From Pseudomonas sp. MAG733B (GTDB lineage: Bacteria; Pseudomonadota; Gammaproteobacteria; Pseudomonadales; Pseudomonadaceae): a stretch of 64,000 nucleotides of DNA. Position numbers and translations under genes: made by a program. Of this stretch, positions 35,301 to 42,805 are shown one piece after another (position 1 is the stretch's first letter; every line of letters begins with the position of its first letter). The notes beneath the pieces were generated by a model. That model saw only the letters and a program-made list of their open reading frames with translations. It was not told where the DNA came from and did no database searches. Where the stretch lies: the NCBI RefSeq assembly GCF_036884845.1, contig NZ_CP145732.1, positions 2,356,001-2,420,000 of the forward strand, written 5' to 3'.

Positions 35301-38239
35301 GCAGCAGCAACAGCCTGGAACCGAAGCCGGAGCTGAGCACCCTGCAGGTCAATGTGCTGGCGATGAACCTGAGCTGCGTGCAGGTGCCGCTGATTTGCGG
35401 CCATTACCGTGGCGACCCGATTTCCGGTGCCGAAGCGGCCATCGACCAGACCCTGGTCAGCGGCGCGCTGTCGCAACGTCAGCGCCTCGGGTTGTACTCC
35501 GGTGAACTGGGCAACGCCACCGTGGTGCTGGTGCCGCGCACCGCCGCCGAGGTCAGCCGCGGTACAGGCCGGGGGGCGCTGATGGTCGGCCTTGGCGAGA
35601 TGGGCGAGCTGACCGCCGAGGTGGTCACCCAGGCGGTGCGCGGTGGTGTGCTGCGATACTTGCTCAATGCCGTGGACCAGTATGCGCAGGTCACTCGCAT
35701 GGATGACCCGGACAAACCCGACGCGCGCCTGGAGCTGCATATCGCCAGCCTGCTACTGGGCACCAATTCCAGCGCGCAGTTGACCGTGGATGAGTCGATT
35801 CGCGCCATCACCCTCGGCGTGTTGCAGGCCAACCGTGAGTACGCAGCGGTGTGTGCAGGCCCCAAAGGGCGCCCGGCATTGGTCACCCGGCTGGACATCG
35901 TCGAAGTGTTTGTCGACGCGGCGATCTGTGCCAGCTACGCCGTCGCCACCCTGGACCGCGAACTGGCAGGTGAGCTGCAACGACTCAACAGCCGCCTGGA
36001 AGTGGCGCAGGCGGTGCAGTTCGGCGAAGGCGCCAGGCCGCGCCTGAATGTCACGCCGCCTGGTGATTACTGGCCACGCCTGCAGGTCAGCAGCGCCGAT
36101 CATCAAGGGCGCAACAGTGAGCATGCAGGCAGAGGCGAGACTCGTTTCGACAGGCCGGCACAACGCTTGAACTACCTGTACATGGGCCAGCGTGCCCGCG
36201 TTGAGGCGGTGATTGATCAACGTCAGCCCGGGCTTCTGGAGAAGATGGTCGACAGCGCTCTGCGCGGGCCGAACAGCACCCGCTACGACGCCACTGCTTT
36301 CTTCGGCAACAGCCTGTTCCAGTTGATGTTGCCTTTGAGCTTCAAAAGCGCCGTGCGCAAATCCGACAACTTGATTCTGGTGCTCGATGACAGCAGCGCC
36401 AACTTGCCCTGGGAAATGCTCGAAACTGATGGCGTGCCGATGATCAAACGCACGCGTCTGGTGCGTCAGTTCATCACCCAGCAGTACCGGCGCGAAGTGG
36501 TCCGCTCCGACCTGATGAATGCCTGTGTGATCGGCAACCCGGACACCCACGGCTACTTCAAACAGTTCCGACCTAAAGGCGACGGACCGTGGCCGGAGCG
36601 TCTGCTGGACCTGCCCGGCGCCTTGCGTGAAAGTCAGGCGGTCAGCCGGGTGCTGGAAGGCGCCGGCTATGCCACCTGGAGCCTGGCCGGTGGCGCCAGT
36701 GCCGTGGAGGTGTTCGATCAGCTGTTTGCCCGGCCTTACCGGGTGCTGGTGATTTGTGCCCATGGCGTATTCCGCAGCAGGGATAGCAACGGCCAACTGC
36801 GCAGTGGGGTGGTGCTGTCCGATGGCCTACTGCTGACTGCCTCCGAAATCGACCGTATGGAAACCGTGCCAGATCTGGTGTTCCTCAGTTGCTGCCATCT
36901 GGGCAAAGTCACCAGCAGTGAACCGGGCAGTAACCGCCTGGCGGCAAGCCTTGCCCAAGAGCTGATCAACATGGGCGTGCGCTGCGTAGTGGCAGCGGGC
37001 TGGGAGGTGGATGACAGTGCCGCATGCTGCTTCTCTGAAACCTTCTTCAATCGTTTGGCGATTCATGGCGATCACTTTGCCGAAGCCATCACCTGCGCCC
37101 GTCTGGATACCCTCGAGCAGTTTCCCGGATGCAATACCTGGGGCGCCTACCAAGCCTATGGCGATCCATTGTTCCAGCTCAGGTTACTGCCACCCGGCGA
37201 CTGCAACACCAGCTGTTTACGTGGATCGCCAGAACTGCTCGACTGGCTGGAGGGGCAACGACTGTCAGCCGCCAACCCTGATTCGGCAGCGGCAGCCATT
37301 GGCTTTGAACAACTGTCCGGTCAGGTGAAAAAGCGCCTGGAAGGATTGCCGGAAAGCTGGGTCAATCAGGCTGAAGTGCAGTACGGGCTGGGCTTGTTGT
37401 ATAGCGAGTGGGATGAAGCAACGGCGCTGACTTCGTCGCGCGATGCGTTTTTACTGGCGCTGGCACACTTCAATGGCCGTGGCTGTGTGCCCATGACCGC
37501 TGCGGAAAAACTGATTGATGTTGAAGTGCGTCAGGCTTATCTGATGGCAGCGCCGCCGTTTGGCATGGGGGGAGGTGATTTCAAACTGGCCGGCAGCTTG
37601 ATTGACGCGGCTATTACCCGTGCCGATCGCTTGAGTGAAATGTGTGAGGACATCCGGGGGACGGCGCTTGCCCGGCGTCAGGTCATGCGTGGCCGCGCGC
37701 TCAAACGCAAGGCTCACATATCCTTGCTGCAGGGCAATATTCAGGGCCGCAGCAAAGCGCTGGAAAAGGTCATCAAGCAGAGTCTGGAAGCCGCCTGGAA
37801 GGCCTATGGCGTCGGCGAAAACCGCGATCAGCCGGACTGGAATCCGTATGCCATGCTCAACCGCATTCAGCTGGAAATCATGTGCGTCACTGCGCCGCCG
37901 TCGATTACCGACCTTGAGCGCTGCGAAGCGGAAGCGCAGGCGCGTTACAAACGCACCTTCGGCGTGTTTGATGCGGTGATGAAGGCGGATGTGTGGCTGA
38001 CTCACTGGTTGATCAGTGTCACCAAAGGCAGTGCAATACCGAGGCTGGTAGTGCATACCGAACGAGAGCTGAATGATAGCTACGACGACGCGTTGGCCGG
38101 TCAGCGCATTTCGGCACGGCAGTTCGAGTCGGTGGTGCGCCAGCTACAGCTGATTGAAAACTGGCTGATTTGGGCCAACAAACCTGCTGAAGCTCAGGTG
38201 CCGCGCAATATTGCCGGGATACTCATAAAGCGTCGCTGA
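32390..38239 (+). CDS. Giant CHAT-domain protein with two alpha/beta-hydrolase modules
   Basis: The protein has 1949 residues and no signal peptide. Module 1 (about 210-560) is an alpha/beta hydrolase with LLFIHGTGS and the nucleophile motif HSRGG (Ser296). Module 2 (about 590-920) resembles lecithin:cholesterol acyltransferase-type hydrolases, with YLLPGIMGTQL and AHSMGG (Ser703). Residues about 984-1110 resemble the N-terminal, non-catalytic domain of M17 leucyl aminopeptidases (SGAEAAID, then LMVGLGEMGELTAE). Residues about 1330-1590 are a caspase-like CHAT protease with His1458 (CAHGVF) and Cys1502 (LSCCHLG). The C-terminal 350 residues are helical and repeat-like. Combined protease and esterase activities suggest a suicide-type conflict effector; no published function is known to me. 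Confidence 0.8.
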   Translation: MNFSKGVDPEGTTVNPTDAPPLIKLPLQQPADLAPMPAQLLASATSRGVSGGPASTLSNVRVLKTWQLAPAARASDAPHSDTLNDPHALLALDANDGSTIYIRADALVEQLRRTRPDVVDRDGAVDFARFIDIQGKNRGAADWVWRQVRQLVLEDDDITELAKELSKKKATDFAVDWAAQRGATALMTAIESQLAGPPGLYRWSGGVLNPQDKIVEETQLSIEKPILLFIHGTGSHTLGSFGELPGTAAWKELQQKFGTQIVGLEHRTFSESPIANALQALEHLPNKAQVQLVSHSRGGLVADLLCIDPADPDLPRWIKSYRRTPRPDEAEREKRDPALAAEREAFAETEQNNLETLRKLLEQKQLKITHYVRVAAPARGTALLSDNLDVFLSCLLSLVRKFATWGIGAAVGAVATPAAGSAAAQVSARSLKLLERVVMEIADKRMQPQVVPGIEAMLPEAPMGMLLARAKPLPNLKMAIVAGDTDESASGILQRIGYMFVNWALFDRTRNDLVVNTDSMYGGLFDHAQEAHAMAVEGPQVNHFHYFRDTVRYRNRPLPSSLSDWMLDRISASGAAAITTARSEGELLLVKSQLVSEPLVYLLPGIMGTQLQVDNETFWLDPLKLALNGLGGIAMGAPKVSASNLMESTYKQLKEHLDGTHEVIPHPYDWRQPLEDLGTQLAVKLREALATYPNRSIRLLAHSMGGLVIRAAFKQDPTLWADLVKKADGLVVMLGTPNHGAYSMVETLLGQSDTIRMLARVDLKNKLQKILQIIAGFPGALHLLPAPDFEDIGGRSPVDLFGAASWSELALKNDDFWFGDELGARPGADVLERVGTYWQLLADSSWVDLNHDRVSYVYGQGKNTPCGLDTSGKEVMLRGTTQGDGTVTWRSGKLGNLPDSRYWYMPVVHGELASTPHYFSQIESLLLGRTPTRLQRLPSSRAGERSSALISYRGGPPAYPSDTQLLNQVLGSSNSLEPKPELSTLQVNVLAMNLSCVQVPLICGHYRGDPISGAEAAIDQTLVSGALSQRQRLGLYSGELGNATVVLVPRTAAEVSRGTGRGALMVGLGEMGELTAEVVTQAVRGGVLRYLLNAVDQYAQVTRMDDPDKPDARLELHIASLLLGTNSSAQLTVDESIRAITLGVLQANREYAAVCAGPKGRPALVTRLDIVEVFVDAAICASYAVATLDRELAGELQRLNSRLEVAQAVQFGEGARPRLNVTPPGDYWPRLQVSSADHQGRNSEHAGRGETRFDRPAQRLNYLYMGQRARVEAVIDQRQPGLLEKMVDSALRGPNSTRYDATAFFGNSLFQLMLPLSFKSAVRKSDNLILVLDDSSANLPWEMLETDGVPMIKRTRLVRQFITQQYRREVVRSDLMNACVIGNPDTHGYFKQFRPKGDGPWPERLLDLPGALRESQAVSRVLEGAGYATWSLAGGASAVEVFDQLFARPYRVLVICAHGVFRSRDSNGQLRSGVVLSDGLLLTASEIDRMETVPDLVFLSCCHLGKVTSSEPGSNRLAASLAQELINMGVRCVVAAGWEVDDSAACCFSETFFNRLAIHGDHFAEAITCARLDTLEQFPGCNTWGAYQAYGDPLFQLRLLPPGDCNTSCLRGSPELLDWLEGQRLSAANPDSAAAAIGFEQLSGQVKKRLEGLPESWVNQAEVQYGLGLLYSEWDEATALTSSRDAFLLALAHFNGRGCVPMTAAEKLIDVEVRQAYLMAAPPFGMGGGDFKLAGSLIDAAITRADRLSEMCEDIRGTALARRQVMRGRALKRKAHISLLQGNIQGRSKALEKVIKQSLEAAWKAYGVGENRDQPDWNPYAMLNRIQLEIMCVTAPPSITDLERCEAEAQARYKRTFGVFDAVMKADVWLTHWLISVTKGSAIPRLVVHTERELNDSYDDALAGQRISARQFESVVRQLQLIENWLIWANKPAEAQVPRNIAGILIKRR

Positions 38240-38244
38240 TCTGC

Positions 38245-38569
38245 AGCCAAAGCCATTTCACAGACTTCACGTGCATGCTGCATACATTCAGCCGCCCAGT
38301 CCCTAAAGGTACTGCGAAAGCCGTGAGCTGTGATGACTCTATCGTTGTTATCGCGCCAGCCTTTACCTCCATCTTCCAGGTTCTTTTGGTCCATGCGACG
38401 CAGTGCCATCAGCATGGCCATATCACTAATCGGTCGACCTTTGCGGGAACCTGGGAACAGTAGTGAGCTGCCTTTGATGCGTGGGAGTCCTTCCAATATC
38501 GTAAGAAAGGGATCGGAGAGTGCCACAGAATGGACTGCCCGCTTTCATGCGCGCAGTTGGAATCGCCCA
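38245..38569 (-). pseudogene. P4-type tyrosine integrase remnant (frameshifted and truncated)
   Basis: On the minus strand, WAIPTARMKAGS (ending near 38534) shifts frame into ALSDPFLTILEGLPRIKG and continues through FPGSRKGRPISDMAML and the catalytic-box region TAHGFRSTFRDWAAE, to EVCEMALA. There the similarity stops, six bases from the CHAT stop codon. The C-terminal part with the catalytic Tyr is missing. This type of integrase normally sits next to the tRNA target, so its place at the far end implies rearrangement or a second element. Confidence 0.75.
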
Positions 38570-38704
38570 TAGCCTGGTCTTCAGGGCGTTTTCGCAGGGG
38601 ATTCGTTTTGCGCCTTCGTTGAGGTACAAGATGAATCAAAGGGCAGCGCTCCTGACATGCCCATTCACCCGAACGGATCCGCGCACGGTATGCAGGAACT
38701 CACC

Positions 38705-38887
38705 ATGAAGCAGGCGGAGCTGGAAAAGATTCATGTGGAAATCGTCAGGCTGATGGCTGAGCAGCGCAAGCTGAACGGCGAAGCTGGCAAGATGACCCGG
38801 GAAACTTTCTGGTACCCGGTGGCTGTAGCCACTGGCTTGATTGGTACGGTGGCGACTGTCACAGCGGTATTGATCAAGCTCCTCTAA
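38705..38887 (+). CDS. Small coiled-coil membrane-anchored protein
   Basis: This 60-residue protein starts at the ATG at 38705 with AGGA upstream. An amphipathic N-terminal helix (KQAELEKIHVEIVRLMAEQ) is followed by one transmembrane helix (VAVATGLIGTVATVTAVLI). Similar small proteins are common in Pseudomonas accessory DNA; no function is assigned. It lies 29 bases before the serine hydrolase gene and may be cotranscribed. Confidence 0.55.
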   Translation: MKQAELEKIHVEIVRLMAEQRKLNGEAGKMTRETFWYPVAVATGLIGTVATVTAVLIKLL

Positions 38888-38915
38888 TACCTGCTCTTCG
38901 AACGGAATCGATATC

Positions 38916-40259
38916 ATGTCACGTCTTCACGCCGCTATTGACGGCACAGCCACGCGCATCTTCGCTGCCCTGTTGTGCATCGCGCCATCACTCGCCAACG
39001 CATCTACTTCCATAGTCTTTCCCGACGCCGCTGCCAGCGACCCGGCCACGCTGGGCTGGATGGTCGGCTCTCCGCCGCCGCCTGATCGGACCGTGCGTTT
39101 CGAAGATGGCAGCTATTTCCAGTTCCCGGCGATGCGCTGGAGTGTTTCGAATTTTCGCCAGCTAATGCCGACGATCAATGTTTCGCGAGGGCTGGGTGCG
39201 CCGGTTCCCCTTGCGATCGCCTTGCGCAAGGACATCGATGCCATCAGCTTCATCCCGATCGGGACGAAAACTGCCATGACCTGGGAGCAATCCCTTGCCG
39301 CCACTTACACCGACGGAATCGTGGTGATGCATCGCGGCCAGATTGTTTACGAGCGCTACTTCGGCGTTCTGAAACCCGATGGGCAGCACGCCGCGATGTC
39401 GGTGACCAAGTCTGTGATTGGCACGTTGGGGGCGATGCTGGTGGCGCAAGGGCAAATCGATGCAGGCAGACAGGTGAGCGATTACGTACCGGAGTTGGCG
39501 TCTTCCGCATTTGGCAACGCCACGGTGCGGCAGGTGCTCGACATGACCACAGGCCTGCAATACAGCGAAGACTACGCGGACCCGAACGCCGAAGTCTGGG
39601 CTCATGCAAAAGCTGGCAGCCCGTTGCCTAAACCCAGGGACTACAGCGGTCCGCGCAGTTACTACGAGTTTTTGCAGACCGTTACACCGCAAGGCGAGCA
39701 TGGCAAAGTGTTCGCCTACAAAACCGTCAACACCGACGTATTGGGCTGGATTATCTCCCGTGCCACCGGGCGTAATGTGGCGCAATTGTTGTCGGAAAAG
39801 ATCTGGAGTCGATTAGGCGCGGAGCAGGATGCCTATTTCACCGTGGACTCCATCGGCACTCCGTTCGCTGGTGGCGGTTTGAATACGGGACTGCGTGACC
39901 TGGCGCGGTTTGGCGAGATGTTGCGTAACGATGGCCGGTTCAACGGTCAGCAAATCGTGCCCAAAGCGGTGCTGGACGACATTCGCCGTGGCGGCGACAA
40001 GCAGGCTTTCGCTCAGGCGGGTTTTGAGTTGTTGAAAGGCTGGAGTTACCGATCGATGTGGTGGGTGACGGACAAGGAGGGCGGGGCGTATATGGCGCGG
40101 GGCGTTCATGGGCAACGAATCTATGTAGACCCGCGGGCCGAGATGGTGATTGTCCGCTACGCCTCGCATCCGGTTGCCGGCAACTCGGCCAATGATCCAG
40201 TAACTTTGCCGGCGTTTGATGCGTTGGCTCACTATCTGAACAGCAAGGAAATCCAATGA
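38916..40259 (+). CDS. Beta-lactamase-fold serine hydrolase (NylB/class C-like)
   Basis: The protein has 447 residues with a signal peptide (AALLCIAPSLANA), so it is exported. The SxxK motif is Ser162-Val-Thr-Lys165, and a Tyr motif (YSEDYAD near 215) plausibly provides the YxN-like element. The overall layout resembles 6-aminohexanoate-dimer hydrolases and periplasmic esterases rather than true antibiotic-degrading enzymes. The last codons overlap the next gene by four bases. The substrate is unknown. Confidence 0.85.
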   Translation: MSRLHAAIDGTATRIFAALLCIAPSLANASTSIVFPDAAASDPATLGWMVGSPPPPDRTVRFEDGSYFQFPAMRWSVSNFRQLMPTINVSRGLGAPVPLAIALRKDIDAISFIPIGTKTAMTWEQSLAATYTDGIVVMHRGQIVYERYFGVLKPDGQHAAMSVTKSVIGTLGAMLVAQGQIDAGRQVSDYVPELASSAFGNATVRQVLDMTTGLQYSEDYADPNAEVWAHAKAGSPLPKPRDYSGPRSYYEFLQTVTPQGEHGKVFAYKTVNTDVLGWIISRATGRNVAQLLSEKIWSRLGAEQDAYFTVDSIGTPFAGGGLNTGLRDLARFGEMLRNDGRFNGQQIVPKAVLDDIRRGGDKQAFAQAGFELLKGWSYRSMWWVTDKEGGAYMARGVHGQRIYVDPRAEMVIVRYASHPVAGNSANDPVTLPAFDALAHYLNSKEIQ

Positions 40260-40576
40260 TCACGACCACAACCCATTCGGTCGAAGGCCGTCAGATTACG
40301 GCTTATCTGGACATCGTCAGCGCCGAGTCGGTGCAGGGGGTCAACGTCATCCGCGATATGTTCGCCGGGATGCGGGACATCTTCGGTGGGCGTTCGCAGA
40401 CGCTGGAGCGTGCGTTGAAGGAAGCGCGTGAGCAGGCCACTGACGAGATCAAGGAACGGGCGCGGACACTTCAGGCGGATGCAGTGGTGGGCCTCGATTT
40501 TGAGATCAGCATGCCTGCCGGCAAGGGCGGGATGGTGGTGGTATTTGTGACGGGGACGGCGGTCAAATTACGCTGA
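40256..40576 (+). CDS. YbjQ/UPF0145 family protein
   Basis: This 106-residue protein is of the YbjQ family, which forms small oligomeric rings and has been annotated as heavy-metal-binding without firm biochemical proof. Features are the ITTTTHSVEGRQI opening, the GVNVIRDMFAGMRDIFGGRS loop and the LQADAVVGLDFEI strand. It overlaps the serine hydrolase gene (ATGA), which indicates coupled translation. Confidence 0.88.
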   Translation: MITTTTHSVEGRQITAYLDIVSAESVQGVNVIRDMFAGMRDIFGGRSQTLERALKEAREQATDEIKERARTLQADAVVGLDFEISMPAGKGGMVVVFVTGTAVKLR

Positions 40577-40724
40577 TCCAGAGATGGGCCACTCGTCGGG
40601 CTTTGGACAATCTGAACGGCAAGTCCAGTAATGACCGGCTAGTCTCAAAATCCTTGGTGATCGATATTATTTCGGGCAAATAGGGCTTGCCGGTGTCGAT
40701 CCCGTTTTTGAGAGGGGTGATGAG

Positions 40725-40913
40725 ATGGCTGATCCGTATATCGAGGACGACGGCGCAGAGTTTCCGATCAACAATTTCGTGCAGTGCGGCCAGACTGAAT
40801 ATGTGGCCAGTTTCGGTGAGGACCAGACCGAGGTCGACAAGATCAAGACCCGGGCGTGCCGGGTGCTGAAGGGCAAATTTCTTCCCAAGGTATCGGCCCC
40901 GGTCAAGAAGTAA
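40725..40913 (+). CDS. Small conserved hypothetical protein
   Basis: This 62-residue protein is soluble, with an acidic N-terminus and basic C-terminus (KGKFLPKVSAPVKK). Two Cys residues (positions about 21 and 45) are present. GAGAGG lies upstream of the ATG at 40725, and a strong terminator follows the stop codon. No domain is recognised. Confidence 0.6.
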   Translation: MADPYIEDDGAEFPINNFVQCGQTEYVASFGEDQTEVDKIKTRACRVLKGKFLPKVSAPVKK

Positions 40914-40927
40914 TGGACCTGCAAGTG

Positions 40928-40953
40928 AACCCCGTCATCGAACGGGGTTTTTT
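40928..40953 (+). terminator. Rho-independent terminator
   Basis: The stem AACCCCGT/ACGGGGTT has a five-base loop and six T, 14 bases after the small gene stop codon. Confidence 0.9.
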
Positions 40954-41056
40954 GTGCGTGATGGATTATGTGAATGAATATTTAAACCAAAAGGATTTCA
41001 CAAAGTTTTCACAAGGCCCTGCGTAGGCTCAACTCATCCGTTAGAAGCAACACCCT

Positions 41057-41082
41057 GCCCGTTCCCCAGCGGGCTTTTTTTT
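41057..41082 (+). terminator. Second rho-independent terminator in a gene-free gap
   Basis: The stem GCCCG/CGGGC is followed by eight T. No coding frame lies between this and the previous terminator at 40953, so it probably ends a short transcript of roughly 50-110 bases. A weak TAGGCT -10-like box lies near 41023. The remaining 41083-41223 shows only the approach to the next gene. Confidence 0.75.
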
Positions 41083-41223
41083 GTCTGCGATAAAACCTTT
41101 TCCATAAACGCTGTCCAACCGTCGCCAACAACGAGGTTGAGCGCGCGCATGTCTGGACTTTTTCTCCTCTAAAGCATTCAATCTCCCCCCTTTGTTTACA
41201 CCCTATTTTTTGAGGTTTTTGTC

Positions 41224-41592
41224 ATGCGTTTCACACTGCCTGCTCTGGTTCTGGGTCTTCTGGTTGCACAAGGTGCAATGGCTGGCGACGGCACTGCCGC
41301 CATTGGTGGCGGTTTGGGCGGCGCGCTGGGTAACGTTGTGGGCCAGAGCATGGGCGGCAGCACCGGTGCAGCCATTGGTGCTGGTGTAGCCGGCGCAGCA
41401 GGCAGTGCCGTTGCTGCCAAAAAAGGCCACCGTACCAGCGCTGCCATCGGCGGTGGCGTTGGCGCTGCCGGTGGTTCGGTGATCGGCAACAGCCTGGGCG
41501 GCAAGACCGGCTCGACTATTGGTGCAGGCCTGGGTGGCGCACTGGGCGGCGGCGTCGGCAGCAACCTGGCCAAAGGTCACAAGCGTCACTGA
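41224..41592 (+). CDS. Secreted glycine-zipper protein (first paralogue)
   Basis: The protein has 122 residues with a signal peptide (RFTLPALVLGLLVAQGAMA). The mature part consists of repeated Gly-x3-Gly motifs (IGGGLGGALGNVVGQSMGG and similar), typical of glycine-zipper segments that pack in membranes. It ends in a basic KGHKRH tail. It is probably periplasmic or membrane-associated, and its function is unknown. It is about two-thirds identical by eye, over the Gly-rich part, to the next gene. Confidence 0.78.
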   Translation: MRFTLPALVLGLLVAQGAMAGDGTAAIGGGLGGALGNVVGQSMGGSTGAAIGAGVAGAAGSAVAAKKGHRTSAAIGGGVGAAGGSVIGNSLGGKTGSTIGAGLGGALGGGVGSNLAKGHKRH

Positions 41593-41612
41593 TCAGATTG
41601 ATCCTTTAGAAG

Positions 41613-41637
41613 AGCCCGGCTATATGCCGGGCTTTTT
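41613..41637 (+). terminator. Terminator between the two glycine-zipper genes
   Basis: The stem AGCCCGGC/GCCGGGCT is followed by TTTTT. Confidence 0.88.
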
Positions 41638-41703
41638 CGTTTTTGAACGTTTCTCGGGACATCGCCTCAAATCTTGCATACCCCTGAAGAAGTGAGGCGT
41701 GCC

Positions 41704-42159
41704 ATGAACCCGAAAACCAAAGGCAAAGCAACAAATCGACATTTGACGTTGCCCGCATTTGTTTTTGGATTGTTCCTCTCTCAATTGGGCATGGCGGCCG
41801 GCGACGGCACCGCGGCGGTCGGCGGTGGTCTGGGCGGTGCGCTGGGTAATGTGGTCGGTGGACAAATGGGTGGCAGCACAGGTGCGGCGATTGGCGCCGG
41901 TGTCGGCGGTGCGGCCGGTAGCGCGGTTGGCGCGCCCAAGGGCAGTCGCACAGAAGCGGCAGTGGGCGGTGGTTTGGGCTCGGCGGGTGGATCCGTGATC
42001 GGCAATAGCCTCGGCGGCTCCACGGGTTCGACCATTAGTGCAGGCCTCGGTGGGGCGGCGGGTGGTGCAGTCGGCAACAATCTGGGAAGCGACAACGGTA
42101 GCTCCCATTCCGGTGGCGGTCATAAACACAAGAACAAGCATAAAAACAAACATCACTGA
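41704..42159 (+). CDS. Secreted glycine-zipper protein (second paralogue)
   Basis: The protein has 151 residues from the ATG at 41704, with GTGAGG upstream. A polar N-terminus (MNPKTKGKATNRH) precedes the hydrophobic signal segment (LPAFVFGLFLSQLGMA). The glycine-zipper repeats closely match the preceding gene. The tail is lengthened to a His/Lys-rich end (HKHKNKHKNKHH), which could bind metal or nucleic acid. It is probably a tandem duplicate. Its role is unknown. Confidence 0.75.
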   Translation: MNPKTKGKATNRHLTLPAFVFGLFLSQLGMAAGDGTAAVGGGLGGALGNVVGGQMGGSTGAAIGAGVGGAAGSAVGAPKGSRTEAAVGGGLGSAGGSVIGNSLGGSTGSTISAGLGGAAGGAVGNNLGSDNGSSHSGGGHKHKNKHKNKHH

Positions 42160-42199
42160 TTCGGTCGCAGTTATACATCCTGACTAAGTGAGGCACACC

Positions 42200-42388
42200 A
42201 TGACCCCGGAAACCGAAGGCAAGGAACAAAAAGGTCCGAGCGGGCTGCCGTTCATCAACGATCCAGGCAATGAAGACCCGGGTTCCTTGATGGATGACGC
42301 GACAGTGCCGCTCAACGATTCCGATGACGCGGGTGACGTCGGAAACCTTGAGTTTGAAGAAGAGGACGATGATGGAGAAGACGACTAA
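42200..42388 (+). CDS. Small acidic protein
   Basis: This 62-residue, very acidic protein ends EFEEEDDDGEDD. Its leader and first codons (AAGTGAGGCACACCATGACC, then TPETEGK) echo those of the preceding gene (AAGTGAGGCGTGCCATGAAC, then NPKTKGK), so the 5' region seems duplicated. It has no signal peptide and is likely intrinsically disordered. Confidence 0.55.
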   Translation: MTPETEGKEQKGPSGLPFINDPGNEDPGSLMDDATVPLNDSDDAGDVGNLEFEEEDDDGEDD

Positions 42389-42494
42389 CTGAGTCTTTGG
42401 TCTAGTTAACCGGTTGTCTTTCTGATCGAACCTCCACGTTGCACCTTTCTCGAAAGATCAGGGCCTGCTTTTCAGGCTCTTTGAGAGGTGCACG

Positions 42495-42707
42495 ATGAAT
42501 GTTGACCCTAAAGACTCCGACATTGACGATACCCCGGAATATCCGTTGCCTTCACCGACTGACCCCTTGAGTCGCGACCAGCGTCCACCCGACGACGATG
42601 CGGGTGTCGAGCAGGTTCCCAACGACGACGTGAAGGGCACTGATGTTGAGGCGACCCCGGAGGATCCGGATATAGCCGGCAAGGATTGCTCCGGCGAACC
42701 CAGTTGA
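42495..42707 (+). CDS. Small acidic, Pro-rich protein
   Basis: This 70-residue protein is rich in Asp, Pro and Glu (for example DSDIDDTPEYPLPSPTDPL). It is probably disordered and cytoplasmic. GAGAGG lies ahead of the ATG at 42495. It resembles the previous acidic protein in composition but not in detailed sequence. A GC-rich hairpin (TGCCGCTC/GAGCGGCA) lies after it near 42729-42752. Its function is unknown. Confidence 0.5.
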   Translation: MNVDPKDSDIDDTPEYPLPSPTDPLSRDQRPPDDDAGVEQVPNDDVKGTDVEATPEDPDIAGKDCSGEPS

Positions 42708-42805
42708 ATCGCCCGGTGTCGAGCTGCCGCTCGTCGATTGAGCGGCACCCTTGAAAAGTGACTGGTGCCAGAAGTCAGGTAAGCAACTTTCAAAGGAGAC
42801 TCGTC

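Larger units (their letters stand above)
26458..38640. mobile_element. tRNA-Ser-associated accessory island (degraded)
   Basis: Boundaries are approximate. The left side starts at the tRNA-Ser 3' end. The right side ends after a tyrosine-integrase remnant, beyond which ordinary core-like genes resume. Inside are a broken GIY-YIG gene, an orphan membrane protein, a second integrase remnant, a frameshifted fragment, a Septu-like ATPase/HNH pair and a giant CHAT protein. By eye the left two thirds are richer in A+T than the flanks. I found no clear second copy of the tRNA 3' end on the right, so the element can probably no longer excise. Confidence 0.65.

Noticed and set aside
34346..35740. 464-codon minus-strand frame inside the CHAT gene
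   Set aside because: It is an antisense shadow. The plus-strand frame has recognisable catalytic motifs throughout.
26458..38640. Search for a second copy of the tRNA-Ser 3' end marking the right attachment site
   Set aside because: No convincing match to the T-arm and acceptor end was seen near 38200-41000, so no att pair is annotated.
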